From: Verrucomicrobiota bacterium | GTDB lineage: Bacteria; Verrucomicrobiota; Verrucomicrobiia; Chthoniobacterales; Chthoniobacteraceae | Assembly: GCA_009885995.1 (NCBI GenBank) | Contig: VFJQ01000171.1 | Location: 1-58,657, forward strand | Length of the DNA: 58,657 nucleotides | Direction of reading: 5' to 3' | Position numbers and translations under genes: made by a program | Shown: in pieces, positions 26,054-35,753 of the stretch | How positions within the stretch are numbered: position 1 is the first letter of the stretch | Layout of the letters: every line of letters begins with the position of its first letter | Notes under the pieces: model-generated | What the model was told of the DNA's origin: nothing | Database searches by the model: none | Seen by the model: the letters and a program-made list of their open reading frames with translations, nothing else

Positions 26054-26761
26054 ATGAAACTACTCCCCGCACTCCTCGCCCTCTCCACCGCCGCTTTCGC
26101 CGGCGAGATCAAACCCTTCAACGGCAAAGACCTCAACGGCTGGGAGGGCAACATGGAGCTCTGGTCCGTGCAGGACGGCACCATCACCGGCAAGACGCCC
26201 GCCGACCCCACGAATCCCGCCAAGTCCACGCTCAAGCACAACACCTTCCTCATCTGGCGGGCGGGCACTGTGGGCGACTTCGAGATGACCTTCAAATACC
26301 GCATCGTCGCCGGTAACAGCGGTGTGCAATACCGCTCGAAGGAACTGCCCAAGGGCGAGATGGGCCCGGTCATCAGCGGCTATCAGGCGGACTTTGAAGC
26401 GGGCGCGAAATACAGCGGCATTCTCTACGAGGAAAAAGGCCGCGGCATCCTCGCCCTGCGCGGTCAGAAGACCACGATCAAGCCCGGCCCCGACGGCAAA
26501 AAGCCCGTGGTCGAATCGACCGGCACGACCGGCAGCAGCGACGAAATCCAAGCGTCGATCAAGTCGGAGGACTGGAACGACTACAAGATCGTCGCCAAGG
26601 GCAACCACCTGCAGCACTTCATCAACGGCAAGCAGACCATCGACGTGACCGACGACGACTCCGCCAACGCCGCGAAGGAAGGCCTGCTCGCGCTGCAAAT
26701 CCACGCGGGTCCGCCAATGACGGTGCAGTTCAAGGACATCGTCATCAAGACGGACAAGTAG
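26054..26761 (+). CDS. Secreted DUF1080 protein (3-keto-disaccharide hydrolase family)
   Basis: 235 aa. Signal peptide MKLLPALLALSTAAFAGEI, then the DUF1080 signature FNGKDLNGWEG and WSVQDGTITGK. The jelly-roll core has FLIWRAGTVGDFEMTFKYRI, NSGVQYRSKE, YQADFEAGAKYSGILYEEKG and a C-terminal NDYKIVAKGNHLQHFINGKQ ... LLALQIHAG. The family includes 3-keto-glycoside hydrolases acting in the periplasm on oxidised disaccharides, and occurs in many copies in Verrucomicrobiota and Planctomycetes. It is the last gene of the 23654-26761 run and is followed by a bidirectional terminator shared with tamA. Substrate unknown. Confidence 0.88.
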   Translation: MKLLPALLALSTAAFAGEIKPFNGKDLNGWEGNMELWSVQDGTITGKTPADPTNPAKSTLKHNTFLIWRAGTVGDFEMTFKYRIVAGNSGVQYRSKELPKGEMGPVISGYQADFEAGAKYSGILYEEKGRGILALRGQKTTIKPGPDGKKPVVESTGTTGSSDEIQASIKSEDWNDYKIVAKGNHLQHFINGKQTIDVTDDDSANAAKEGLLALQIHAGPPMTVQFKDIVIKTDK

Positions 26762-26787
26762 TCCGCGCGATACCGATTCGATTTTCC

Positions 26788-26819
26788 AAAGGCCACGACT
26801 CGCGAGGGTCGTGGCCTTT
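26788..26819. terminator. Bidirectional intrinsic terminator between DUF1080 and tamA genes
   Basis: Arms at 26788-26799 and 26808-26819 (12 bp, GGCCACGAC core pairing with GTCGTGGCC) with an 8-nt loop. The plus strand has T-rich sequence after the second arm (CCTTTGCTTT) and the minus strand has a run complementary to ATTTTCC. It sits between two convergent genes, so it can end transcription from both sides. Confidence 0.75.
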
Positions 26820-26827
26820 GCTTTGCC

Positions 26828-28921
26828 CTAGAACGCCACGCCGAAGCTGAAGTGGAACGCGCCGAAGTCCTCGCCTTCGCGGCGGTCGGGGTTGATGCCG
26901 TAGTCGAGTCGTAGCGGCCCGACCGGTAGCGCGTAGCGGAGGCCGACACCGAGCGCGTAGCGCAGGTCGGTGATGCCCGCTTCGTCCCAGTCCGTGAGAT
27001 TTCCCGCGTCCGCGAAGACCGCGCCTTGCAAGCCAGCGATGCCGAGCGGGAAGGTGAACTCCGCGTTGAAGACCGTGTAGAATTCGCCGCCGAGCGGGTT
27101 GCCCGTCTTGTCCCGCGGTCCGAGATCGCGCTCGGCAAAGCTGCGCACCGTGTTCGCGCCGCCGTTGAAAAAGCGCGCGTCGATCGGGATCGTATCCGCG
27201 ACCGGCTGGATCGCGCCCACGCGCGCGCCGAGCGCGAGTTGGCACTTCCCCACCGGCACATACCAGGAGAAGCGCACGACCTCGCGCGTGAACGACTGCT
27301 GCCCATCGACCATCGCCACGTCGAACGCCGTCGTCAGCACCCAACCGCGCGTCGGTGCCATCGGACTGTCGCGAAAATCGGTCGTCTGCGCGAGACCCAC
27401 GCTCGTGAGCGAGTAGTCGGTCGGCCCGAGCAGCAGCGGATCGATCGTCGCCTCGCTGATCTTCACCGCGCTCATCTGCGTGAACGCGCTCACCTCCAGC
27501 CGTGGATGCACCTTCCACCCGAGTTCGCCGCGCCAGCCCGTCTCCTCCTTGCGATAGCCCTCCTCCTCGCGGTTCACGCGGAAGATTTTCGTGCGCAGAT
27601 TCAGCTTCGGCTGATCGAAAAACCACGGATCGTGATACCCCAGCTCCGCGCTGACTCCGCGCTGCGAGTAGTCGGCGGAAAACGTGAGCGGACGGCCGGT
27701 GCCGAGCAGGTTCTTGTCGGCGAGCCGCAGGCCGATCTTGATCCCATCGTAAGTGCCGAAGCCGAGCGTGAAACCGACCTCCCGCGCCTTCGCTTCCTCG
27801 ACGAGAAAATCCAGCCGCACCGTCTGGTCCGGCAACGCCGTCGGCGACAGACGCAGATTCGTGAAGAGCCCCGTGCGCAGCAGCTCGCGGAAAACCTCGT
27901 CCACCTTCTCCGGATCATAGGTCGTCCCCGTGAGATGCCGAAAGCGCCGCGGCAGGAAACTCTCGCGCAGCCGCCCGCGCGGTTCGGTCGTGTCCTTCAC
28001 CGTCACGCCATCGAAGCGGTGCAGCGCGCCCGGCGTGATCTTGAAGAGGATCGCCACCTCGCGGCGCGTGCCGAGCTTCCGATGCGCGATGCGGCTCGCC
28101 TGCTGCGGGTCGGCGGTCACCTCCACCTTCGCGAGGAAGTAGCCCTGTGTGTGATAGAACGACTCCAGGTTGCGCTGCATCGCTACGACCTTGGTGCGCG
28201 AAAACGCACCGTCGGGCCGCTCGCGCAGCGCCACGATGAGCTTCGGAACGGGGAAGATCGTGTCGCCCGCGAAGCGCAGCCCGCCGAACGTGTAACGCTC
28301 CCCTTCCGTGATCCGCACCTTCACATCCGCGCGCGTCCCACCATCGGAGACTTTCACGTCCGACGCATCCACCTGCGCATCAAGGTAACCTTCGCTCACG
28401 TAGAAGCCGCGCACTCGATCCGCACCCGCGGCGATCTCGCCTTCATTGAACGGCACCATGTCGGGCGTCTTCGCGAACTGCTCCGGCGTCGTGCCGATCA
28501 TGTATTCAAAGAGCGTCGCCGCCGGGTAGGTCGCATTGCCGGTGAAGCTCAGCCCGCGCACGAGCGAACGCGGGCCTTCGACGATCTTCACCGTCACCCT
28601 GCCGCCCGCGATCGCGTAGTCGGCCTGCGCCTTCGCGAAGCCGTTCTTCCGGTAGAACGCACCGACGTAATACGCCGCATCGTCCGCCCGCGCAGGCGTC
28701 ACGCCTTGCTCGTCGATCTCCTGGATCTGCTGCGCGATCGCCGCGCGCAGTTCCTCGTCCGTGAGGCTGCTCGCGCCGCTGAATTGCACCTTCGATCGCT
28801 CCACGGATTTCATCGCGCCGACCAGCAGATCCGCACCCGCCAGGGCGTGATCGGCGCTTTGATCCTGCGCCCACGCGGACGCCGCGACGACGAAGCTGAT
28901 GAGGACAAGCGCGAGCTTCAT
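26828..28921 (-). CDS. Outer-membrane assembly protein TamA/BamA family (Omp85)
   Basis: 697 aa. Signal peptide MKLALVLISFVVAASAWAQ, then several POTRA domains at about residues 45-370: VKIVEGPRSLVRGLSFTGN, RITEGERYTFGGLRFAGDT, and ALHRFDGVTVKD with DPEKVDEVFRELLRTGLFTN. A 16-stranded beta-barrel follows at about 390-697, with GLRLADKNLLGTGRPL, FFNGGANTVRSFAERDLG (surface loop 6 VRGF/Y-like region) and DAGNLTDWDE ... LRYALGVGLRYALPVGPLRLDYG near the end. In the outer membrane it inserts or folds barrel proteins. It overlaps the upstream TamB-like gene by ATGA, the usual tamAB pairing, which suggests TamA rather than BamA. Confidence 0.88.
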   Translation of the reverse strand: MKLALVLISFVVAASAWAQDQSADHALAGADLLVGAMKSVERSKVQFSGASSLTDEELRAAIAQQIQEIDEQGVTPARADDAAYYVGAFYRKNGFAKAQADYAIAGGRVTVKIVEGPRSLVRGLSFTGNATYPAATLFEYMIGTTPEQFAKTPDMVPFNEGEIAAGADRVRGFYVSEGYLDAQVDASDVKVSDGGTRADVKVRITEGERYTFGGLRFAGDTIFPVPKLIVALRERPDGAFSRTKVVAMQRNLESFYHTQGYFLAKVEVTADPQQASRIAHRKLGTRREVAILFKITPGALHRFDGVTVKDTTEPRGRLRESFLPRRFRHLTGTTYDPEKVDEVFRELLRTGLFTNLRLSPTALPDQTVRLDFLVEEAKAREVGFTLGFGTYDGIKIGLRLADKNLLGTGRPLTFSADYSQRGVSAELGYHDPWFFDQPKLNLRTKIFRVNREEEGYRKEETGWRGELGWKVHPRLEVSAFTQMSAVKISEATIDPLLLGPTDYSLTSVGLAQTTDFRDSPMAPTRGWVLTTAFDVAMVDGQQSFTREVVRFSWYVPVGKCQLALGARVGAIQPVADTIPIDARFFNGGANTVRSFAERDLGPRDKTGNPLGGEFYTVFNAEFTFPLGIAGLQGAVFADAGNLTDWDEAGITDLRYALGVGLRYALPVGPLRLDYGINPDRREGEDFGAFHFSFGVAF

Positions 28922-31900
28922 CGGAAACGCAGCAGATATTTCACCGAGCCCGTGTAGCGGCCCTGCGTGTCGAGTTCGCCGAGGATGTAAGTCTGATCGT
29001 TCACCTTGAACTTCGCCGTCGCCTCACGCGCGCCCGTCTTCTGATCCACCGAACCGAGCTCGAGCTGGAAACGATCCGCAAAACTCGCGTCTCCCTTCCT
29101 CGGCGACGGCGCCGGCGCCGCGCCCTTCGGCTTGAATATTTTCTTCCACAGCGACGTGAGCGCGAGCATCGCCGCACGGCTCGCGAGCACGTCCGCATTG
29201 CCGGAGAGCTCGCTCGTCGTCGTGCCCGTCGCGAGCAGCGAGACGATATCCGCGTGCGGCAGCGGTGGCTCGCTCGTGAGCTGGAGCTGCGGCTCCGTGG
29301 CCTTGCCGAAGATGTAAGCGCCCACCGTGTAGTCGCGCACCTTCGACTGCGCGTGCAGCTCGAGCGTCGGCTGAAACGGCGCGTTCTTCGTAAAATACAC
29401 GTGCCCGTTTTCCACCGTAATCGTGCTGAACGGCAAGCTGCCGGTGAACTGCTCGACCGTCACGTCACCCTCCAGCCACGGCTGCTTGCCCGTGCCGCCG
29501 AGCAGGAGATTCAGCACCACGCGGCCGTTGGCGAGATTGCCGAGCACGCGAAAGGGATCGTCGTCGCGCGTCTTGATCGCGACGTCGAACTTCCACGCAT
29601 CGAACGGTGGCGGCAGCGAGATCTCCGGCGCGCTCGGTGCGGACTTTGGCGCGGGCTTCGGCTTGCCCGGCAGGCCGATCGGCAGGATGTCGATCTCCTT
29701 GAAAAAGCGGCTCTGCGTCACGAATACGCTGCCGCTCACGCTGCCGGCCTTGAGCGAGCCGCCGACCTTGATGTCCGCATCCGCGCGCACGGTGATCGCG
29801 TCGTTGCGCATCCCGAGCACGTCGTCGGCCTTGAGCTGGAGGTTGAAGACCGGATTTTTCAAATCGGCGAGGCCGACCGTCCCGCCGAGCCCGAACGTGC
29901 CGCCGCCAATCTCGCCGGCGAAGCGCTCGAACGTGAGCGTGTCCTTCGCGAAGACGAGCCGCGCGTCGAACTTCCCGATCGCCGGCACGCTCACATTCGC
30001 CATGCGCGCGTCTTTCAAGGCGACGGTCGCCGCACCGCTGAGCTCCGGCTTCCCGATCGTCCCGCCCGCGTGAACATCGACCGCCACCGTGCCGTCAATG
30101 CGACGGACCGCGGGCACCAGCTTCGGCAGCACAGCGAGCGTGGTCGGCGGCAGTTTCACCGACACGTCGAGCGGCAGCGCGGGGTCGAGTTTCTTGTCGG
30201 CGGCGAGCTTCTCAAGATCGAGCGGCACGCGCGCCTTCACTGTGAGCGGTTGGACGAGCGGCTGCCGCACCGCAGCATCGAGCGCGAGCGCGCCGGGCTT
30301 GTAGCTCGCTGCGAGGTCAAGTTCCGCGGCGTCAATCTGCGCGACCGCCTTCGCCTTGAGCGCACGACCCTCGATTTTCAACTCCACCTCCGGTCGCAGC
30401 GGCGTGCCCTGCGCCGCGAGGTGCATCGTGAGCCGCCCGCTCGCTGGCGCGGGCTTCATGAAGCCGCTGAGCAGCTTCTCGATGTCGAGCGCGTCGGCGT
30501 GCAGGCTCACGGCGACCGCTTGCGTGAGCGGATCGAAGCCCGGCCGGCCCAGCCCCGCGAGGCCATAGCTGATCTCACCCGTGAGCGCGCGCTGCCCGCC
30601 CTGGCGGAGCTCGAGGTCGCGCAACGCCACGCGCTGATTTTCCCACACGATCTGCGCGCCGAGCTGCGTCGGTCCCGAAATCGCGCGCAACTCCGCCTTC
30701 GCGCTTTCGCCCGTGTAGCTCCCCGCGAGGCTGAAGTCGTTCAGCTCCGCCGCGTCGAATGCCGCGCCCTTCATCGTGATGCTCGCTTCGCCGTCGTTCT
30801 GCCCCGCGTCGAGCGCTCCCCTGCCCGACCAACTCACGTCCAGCGCGCCCTTGAGCGGCTTCGTCACGTCGAACGCGGCGAGCAGCGGCTGGAGCACCGC
30901 AAGGTCGCGGATCGTGAGAGCGAGCGCGCCTTCGTAGAGCCGCGGCTGCGCGGTCTCGAAGCGCCCATTGAGCGTGAGGCGATCGGTGTCGTTCAGCGCG
31001 ACCGTGAAACGCTCGATCTGCACCGCCTTGCCGCGTAGCTGCACTCGCGCAGCCAGCTCGTGTGTGCGGAAATCGCCGAGCACCACACCCCCGCCGAGTT
31101 GCAGGTCGCCTTCGATGTTCGCCCCGGCGAAGCGCACACGCGCCTCGCTGTCGAGCTGGCCGCCGAGCGTGCGGCCCTTCACCGCGATGCCGAAGTCCGC
31201 AAGCTGCGGTGCGCGCACGGCGACCTGCGCTTCACCGGTGGTCTGCGCGAGGTTCGCGGGAAGTTGCGCGCGGCCCGTGACGCCGACGGTATTACTCCCA
31301 CGGTTCACGCTTAGCTCGCGCACGGTCGCCGCACCGCGCGCGAGCGAGGCGGCGAGCTTCGCGCCGTCGATGGCGAAAGTGCCGACGCGCACCGGGCCGA
31401 CGTTGAGCAGCACATTCGCGTCGAGATTCGCGAGCGGCGACTTCGACGTGTCGCTGAGCGGCAGCTTCGCATCCACCTCGCCGTCCACGGTCGTGGTCGT
31501 CACGTCGTTGAAGACGATGTCCTTGGATTGGAGTTCGACGTGCGCCGTCGCCTCACGATTGCGAAAGGCGAGCTTCGCGGAGACGCCCGCGTTGCCGGCG
31601 ATTTTCGCTTTCGGCAGGATCGCAGCGAGATCCGGCGCGGTGATCTGCGCTGTGGATTCGGCAGTTGCGTCCATCCATCCGTCGATCGCCTCCGGCAGTT
31701 CGACGCGCGTGTCGAGTTGCACGCGATTACCACCGATTTGCACGGTGGCTGCACTCGTCGCGTTGCCGCCGGAGAAGTCGCTCGCGAATTCGACCTGCGG
31801 GATCGTCAACGCACCCGCCGAGATCTGCTCGATGCGCGTGCGCACTGTGCCAGTCCACGTGCGCGGCTTCTCGGGATCGCCGGTGAAGTCCACCTCCAGC

Positions 31901-32829
31901 GCGCCGAGTCGCTCGACCGGCACGCCCTTCACGCCGACATACTCCATCGCCTCGCGCACCTTCACGCCGTGGATGCCGAGTTGCAGCCGCGTGGCGTAGC
32001 TCTTGGCGAGGTGCTCGCCGGGCGCGTCCTGCTCCGCGCCGGTGAGGAGCAGCGACACGTCGCCGCCGAAGACGCGCGCCTTCAGCGCGATCTGCCCGCG
32101 TTGCTCGGCGCGATGGGAGGCGTCGAAGTTCAGCTCGTCGATCGTGATGTGCGGGCCGAGTCGAAGGCCTCGTTGGAAGAGATTGCGGTCCGCGTAGCTC
32201 GTCTCGGCGTCGATATTCTCCCACACCGGCAGCCCCGGCACCGCGACGCGCGCGATGCGGAAGTGGCCCGACTTCTCCGGATCGAGCAGCAGGTCCACTC
32301 CACGAACTTCAGTCACCGCGCCCGCCGAGGTGAGGCGGACGTTGATATCCCCAAGCTCGACGCGATCCGAGTAGGCCGCGGGCTGGCCGAGGATGGTGCG
32401 CAGCTTGTCGCGCAGGGATTTCTTCGCCTTGCGCTCCTCCGCCGTCTTGCCCGGCAGCGGCGCGAACGCGAGGTCGGCGTGATGCACTTCGTAGTTCGAG
32501 ATGAATTCGCCGACGCCTTCGCGCGCGAGCTTCCACAGGCTGAAGTCGAGCCGCAGCTTGCCGATCGTCATGCGCTCGACCGAGGTCGGCCCATCGCCGC
32601 GCGGCGTCACGCGCAGGCCGGACACGACGAGGCTGGTGAAGATCGTGCCGGATAGATCGAAGCTCACATCGAGGTGCTGCTTCTTCGCGACCACGCGCGC
32701 GATGCGCGGCACGCCGTAGAGGATGAGCGGCCGATGCAGGACCAGCAGCGCGAGCAGCAGCCAACCGGTCGCGCGCAGGAGTCGGCGCCACCAGCTTCGT
32801 CGGCGTTGAGGCGGAATCGGTTCCGGCAT
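28918..32829 (-). CDS. TamB-like translocation/assembly protein (DUF490, AsmA-like)
   Basis: 1303 aa. The chosen ATG at 32829 opens a short cytoplasmic end MPEPIPPQRRRSWWRRLLRA followed by one inner-membrane helix (TGWLLLALLVLHRPLILYGV). A long periplasmic beta-groove region follows with repeated amphipathic strands (GTIFTSLVVSGLRVTPRGDG, DGTVAVDVHAGGTIGKPELSG, WLEGDVTVEQFTGSLPFST). The C-terminal TamB/DUF490 domain has LTSEPPLPHADIVSLLATG and QLELGSVDQKTG ... YLLRFR. In Gram-negative bacteria TamB bridges to the outer-membrane TamA partner and helps transport of lipids or outer-membrane proteins. The stop overlaps the tamA start by ATGA. An in-frame ATG at 32865 would add 12 non-conserved residues. 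Confidence 0.85.
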   Translation of the reverse strand: MPEPIPPQRRRSWWRRLLRATGWLLLALLVLHRPLILYGVPRIARVVAKKQHLDVSFDLSGTIFTSLVVSGLRVTPRGDGPTSVERMTIGKLRLDFSLWKLAREGVGEFISNYEVHHADLAFAPLPGKTAEERKAKKSLRDKLRTILGQPAAYSDRVELGDINVRLTSAGAVTEVRGVDLLLDPEKSGHFRIARVAVPGLPVWENIDAETSYADRNLFQRGLRLGPHITIDELNFDASHRAEQRGQIALKARVFGGDVSLLLTGAEQDAPGEHLAKSYATRLQLGIHGVKVREAMEYVGVKGVPVERLGALEVDFTGDPEKPRTWTGTVRTRIEQISAGALTIPQVEFASDFSGGNATSAATVQIGGNRVQLDTRVELPEAIDGWMDATAESTAQITAPDLAAILPKAKIAGNAGVSAKLAFRNREATAHVELQSKDIVFNDVTTTTVDGEVDAKLPLSDTSKSPLANLDANVLLNVGPVRVGTFAIDGAKLAASLARGAATVRELSVNRGSNTVGVTGRAQLPANLAQTTGEAQVAVRAPQLADFGIAVKGRTLGGQLDSEARVRFAGANIEGDLQLGGGVVLGDFRTHELAARVQLRGKAVQIERFTVALNDTDRLTLNGRFETAQPRLYEGALALTIRDLAVLQPLLAAFDVTKPLKGALDVSWSGRGALDAGQNDGEASITMKGAAFDAAELNDFSLAGSYTGESAKAELRAISGPTQLGAQIVWENQRVALRDLELRQGGQRALTGEISYGLAGLGRPGFDPLTQAVAVSLHADALDIEKLLSGFMKPAPASGRLTMHLAAQGTPLRPEVELKIEGRALKAKAVAQIDAAELDLAASYKPGALALDAAVRQPLVQPLTVKARVPLDLEKLAADKKLDPALPLDVSVKLPPTTLAVLPKLVPAVRRIDGTVAVDVHAGGTIGKPELSGAATVALKDARMANVSVPAIGKFDARLVFAKDTLTFERFAGEIGGGTFGLGGTVGLADLKNPVFNLQLKADDVLGMRNDAITVRADADIKVGGSLKAGSVSGSVFVTQSRFFKEIDILPIGLPGKPKPAPKSAPSAPEISLPPPFDAWKFDVAIKTRDDDPFRVLGNLANGRVVLNLLLGGTGKQPWLEGDVTVEQFTGSLPFSTITVENGHVYFTKNAPFQPTLELHAQSKVRDYTVGAYIFGKATEPQLQLTSEPPLPHADIVSLLATGTTTSELSGNADVLASRAAMLALTSLWKKIFKPKGAAPAPSPRKGDASFADRFQLELGSVDQKTGAREATAKFKVNDQTYILGELDTQGRYTGSVKYLLRFR

Positions 32830-32900
32830 CCGCGAACCATAGTGGCCCGCAGCGCAAACGTGCAAGACAGCGACGGCGCGGTCTGCTTACCTCCGCGCGC

Positions 32901-33818
32901 ATGAATTTCGCCCAGCGCGCCTGGCCTTCCACCCAGCGCTGGTTCCGCCACTGCGGAGCCGTGATCTGGCGCGCCTTCGTGAAATACGACGAGACCGACG
33001 GCGAGCAGCGGGCGGCGTCATTCGCCTACTACGCGTTCTTCGCGCTGTTCCCGCTCGTGGTGCTCATCATCACGATCAGCGCGATGTTCGTGAGCAATGA
33101 GGCGTTCGCCACGGAGGCGATCACCGCGCAGGTGAAGGAGCACCTGCCGGTCGATCCCGACATCGCCGATCGCGTGATCCGCACGATCCAGGGTGTGGTG
33201 AAGTCGCGCACGAAGGCGTCGCTCATCGCCTTCGCCATCCTCGTGTGGAGCGCGATCCGGTTCTTCCAGGCGCTCGTGCATGGCGTGAACAAGGCGTGGG
33301 GAACGAAGGACTATTCGTGGTGGCGGCTGCCGATCAAAAATTTCGCGATGGTCGGCATCCTCGCGAGTGCGCTGCTGATCGGCAGTCTCGCGCCGACCGT
33401 GCTGAACAACCTCCAATACTTCTACTGGAAGCACGCGTGGGAAGTCGGCCTCGACTTCCTTTTTGTGAATCACCTCTTCACCGCGATCCGCTACCTCGTG
33501 CCGCCGCTGGTGCTCTTCTACGGGTTCGTGATGTTCTACAAATTCGCGCCGCGCCGGCGGACGACCTTCCGCGAAGTATGGCTGGCCGCGCTCGTGGTCA
33601 CGCTCGGGATGGACGTCCTGCAGCGGCTCTTCCTGCTCTACACGAGCAGCATCACGAACTTTAACGTGATCTACGGCACCTTCGGCTCGATCGTCGCGCT
33701 CCTCATGTGGATCTACCTCACCGGCACGCTCATCATCCTCGGCGGCTGCCTCGCGGCGGCGCAGTATGAAATCCGGCTGAGCTTGAGCGACCAATCGGAA
33801 TCGAACCACCCCGACTAA
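32901..33818 (+). CDS. YihY/BrkB-family inner-membrane protein
   Basis: 305 aa with about five to six transmembrane helices: FAYYAFFALFPLVVLIITIS, LIAFAILVWSAIRFFQAL, VGILASALLIGSLAPTV, YLVPPLVLFYGFVMFY and LLMWIYLTGTLIILGGCL. Family signatures ASFAYYAFFALFPL and NVIYGTFGSIVALLMWIYLT are present. The family is sometimes called ribonuclease BN-like from an old misassignment; the true function is not settled. The start follows the divergent tamB gene by 71 bp. The stop overlaps the TatD start by one base (TAATG), so the two are co-transcribed. Confidence 0.88.
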   Translation: MNFAQRAWPSTQRWFRHCGAVIWRAFVKYDETDGEQRAASFAYYAFFALFPLVVLIITISAMFVSNEAFATEAITAQVKEHLPVDPDIADRVIRTIQGVVKSRTKASLIAFAILVWSAIRFFQALVHGVNKAWGTKDYSWWRLPIKNFAMVGILASALLIGSLAPTVLNNLQYFYWKHAWEVGLDFLFVNHLFTAIRYLVPPLVLFYGFVMFYKFAPRRRTTFREVWLAALVVTLGMDVLQRLFLLYTSSITNFNVIYGTFGSIVALLMWIYLTGTLIILGGCLAAAQYEIRLSLSDQSESNHPD

Positions 33819-34678
33819 TGCTCACCGACACCCATGTGCACCTCGATTTCCCCGACTTCGCCCCCGATCTCGACGCGGTGCTCGCGCGTGCGGATGCGGC
33901 GGGAGTGAAACGGATCATCACCATCGGCACCACGATCGAGGGAAGCCGGCGCGCGCTCGATCTCGCGGAGCGTTACCCGCAGGTGTGGGCGACCGTGGGC
34001 GTGCATCCGGGCAACGCCACCGAAGCGCCCGACGACGTGCAGACGCCGCTACGGGAGCTGGCGAAACATCCGAAGGTCGTCGCGCTCGGCGAGTGCGGGC
34101 TCGACTACCATCGGCTGCCGAGCAAGCACATGCTCGGTTCAAAGGACGCCGTGCTATCCGAGATGCCGCTCAATGACCCGCGCGAACCGGCTGCGGCAAT
34201 TCGCGACGGTGCGGTCAAATCGACGCAAGCCGTGATTTTCGAGCAGCAGCTCGACCTCGCCGCCGAGCTCGGCCTCAACGTCGTCGTCCACGAACGCGAC
34301 GCGTGGGCCGACACTCTCGACCTGCTCGCGCCCTACACCGGCCGGCTGCGCGCGGTCTTCCACTGCTTCGGCAAGTCGCCCGCACACGCGCACGAGGTGC
34401 TCGATCGCGGTCACCTCGTCAGCTTCACCGGCATCGTCACCTTCAAGAATGCCGGCGAGGTGAGAGACACCGTCGCCACGATTCCGGCCGGGAAGTTCAT
34501 GGTCGAGACCGACTGCCCCTTCCTCGCGCCCGTGCCCTTCCGCGGCAAGCGCTGTGAACCCGCGCACGTGCGCACCGTGGCCGAGGAAGTCGCCCGGCTG
34601 CGCGCCTTGCCGCTCGAACAGATCGCCGCCGAGACCGACTCGACCGCGAACGGCTTTTTCCGCTTCCACTCCCGATGA
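33818..34678 (+). CDS. TatD-family metal-dependent hydrolase (putative 3'-5' DNase)
   Basis: 286 aa TIM-barrel amidohydrolase fold. Metal-binding LTDTHVHLDF (two His), VALGECGLDYHRLP (bridging Glu), LNVVVHERDAW, VFHCFGKS and VETDCPFLAPVPFRGKR with the C-terminal Asp are the TatD residues in their usual order. Between GLDYHRLP and QAVIFEQQLDLA there is a longer-than-usual loop of about 25 residues (KHMLGSKDAVLSEMPLNDPR and following), a possible insertion. It removes nucleotides from DNA or acts in repair/quality control in related organisms. It overlaps the YihY stop by one base and the DUF2127 start by ATGA. Confidence 0.9.
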   Translation: MLTDTHVHLDFPDFAPDLDAVLARADAAGVKRIITIGTTIEGSRRALDLAERYPQVWATVGVHPGNATEAPDDVQTPLRELAKHPKVVALGECGLDYHRLPSKHMLGSKDAVLSEMPLNDPREPAAAIRDGAVKSTQAVIFEQQLDLAAELGLNVVVHERDAWADTLDLLAPYTGRLRAVFHCFGKSPAHAHEVLDRGHLVSFTGIVTFKNAGEVRDTVATIPAGKFMVETDCPFLAPVPFRGKRCEPAHVRTVAEEVARLRALPLEQIAAETDSTANGFFRFHSR

Positions 34679-35151
34679 AGCCAGGCGGATCGAAGGTCGG
34701 ATTGCGCACCGTCGCTGTGTTCGAGGCCGCCAAGGGCGCGCTCGTGCTGTTCGTGGCCTTCGGGCTGCCCGGGCTCACGCAGTATCACACGCGGCACTTT
34801 CTGGAGCGGCTCGCCCGGCATTTTCATCTCAATCCCGAGCGCCACTACCCGAGGATGCTGCTCCAGTTGGCGGACATTCTCGATACCGGCTTGTCGTGGC
34901 TTTTCATCGCGTCCGCCGCGATCTACGCCGGTGTGCGGTTCGCCGAGGCGTATGGGCTCTGGCGCCAGAGGACCTGGGGCGAATGGCTCGGCTGCCTCGG
35001 CGCCGCTCTCTACCTGCCATGGGAAGTCCACTATCTGATCCACCACCCGGGCTGGCTCCCCGCGCTCGTCCTCGCCACGAACCTGGCCATCGTCATCTAC
35101 CTCGCCGCCTGCCTGCGCACCGGCCTGCGGCTGCGGACGGCGACCGCGTGA
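34675..35151 (+). CDS. DUF2127 integral membrane protein
   Basis: 158 aa. Basic N-terminus, then helix AVFEAAKGALVLFVAFGLPG, an amphipathic linker (FLERLARHFHLNPERHYPRM), and helices WLFIASAAIYAGVRFAEAYG, WLGCLGAALYLPWEVHYLIH and ALVLATNLAIVIYLAACL. This helix order and the Trp-Glu in YLPWE match DUF2127 proteins. Function unknown. It overlaps the TatD stop by ATGA and ends 60 bp before nuoB. Confidence 0.8.
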   Translation: MKPGGSKVGLRTVAVFEAAKGALVLFVAFGLPGLTQYHTRHFLERLARHFHLNPERHYPRMLLQLADILDTGLSWLFIASAAIYAGVRFAEAYGLWRQRTWGEWLGCLGAALYLPWEVHYLIHHPGWLPALVLATNLAIVIYLAACLRTGLRLRTATA

Positions 35152-35211
35152 AAACTTTCGCAGTCCCCCCTTGCCGCTCCGGAGTTCCCGCTTAACCAAT
35201 TCTTCCAGCAC

Positions 35212-35745
35212 ATGAGCACCACCGTCGCACCCGCCGCCTACGACTCGAAAATCGAGGGTAACATCATCTTCACCCAGCTCGACGCAGCGATGAACTGGAT
35301 GCGCAAAAACTCGCTCTGGCCGATGCCGATGGGCCTCGCCTGCTGCGCCATCGAGCTCATGGCTACGGGCGCCTCGCGCTTCGACATCGCGCGCTTCGGC
35401 GCGGAAGTGATGCGCTTCTCGCCGCGGCAAAGCGACGTGATGATCGTGGCCGGCACCGTGACCTATAAAATGGCGCTCGCCGTGAAGCGCATCTGGGATC
35501 AGATGCCCGAGCCGAAATGGTGCATCGCCATGGGCGCGTGCGCGTCGAGCGGCGGCATGTATCGCAGCTACGCGGTGCTCCAGGGCATCGATAATCTCAT
35601 CCCCGTCGATGTCTATATCAGCGGCTGTCCGCCGCGGCCTGAGGCGCTCATCGAGGGGCTCATGCGCTTGCAGAAAAAGATCGAGGGCGAGCACTCCTTC
35701 CTCGCGCAAAAGCCCGGCCTCGCCGCCCTCGCTGCTCAAGCCTGA
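35212..35745 (+). CDS. nuoB: NADH-quinone oxidoreductase subunit B
   Basis: 177 aa. NuoB carries the N2 [4Fe-4S] cluster of respiratory complex I next to the quinone site. The four cysteine ligands are in place: Cys44-Cys45 in GLACCAIELM, Cys110 in MGACASSGGMY and Cys139 in SGCPPRPEAL. It is followed 8 bp later by nuoC. Unusually there is no nuoA before it (a DUF2127 gene is there) and no nuoD after nuoC, so complex I genes are split in this genome. Confidence 0.96.
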   Translation: MSTTVAPAAYDSKIEGNIIFTQLDAAMNWMRKNSLWPMPMGLACCAIELMATGASRFDIARFGAEVMRFSPRQSDVMIVAGTVTYKMALAVKRIWDQMPEPKWCIAMGACASSGGMYRSYAVLQGIDNLIPVDVYISGCPPRPEALIEGLMRLQKKIEGEHSFLAQKPGLAALAAQA

Positions 35746-35753
35746 TTTTCCCA

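Noticed and set aside
27026..28957. Long plus-strand open frame of about 640 codons opposite tamA
   Set aside because: Arg/Glu/His-rich and without domains; it is a high-GC shadow of tamA on the other strand.
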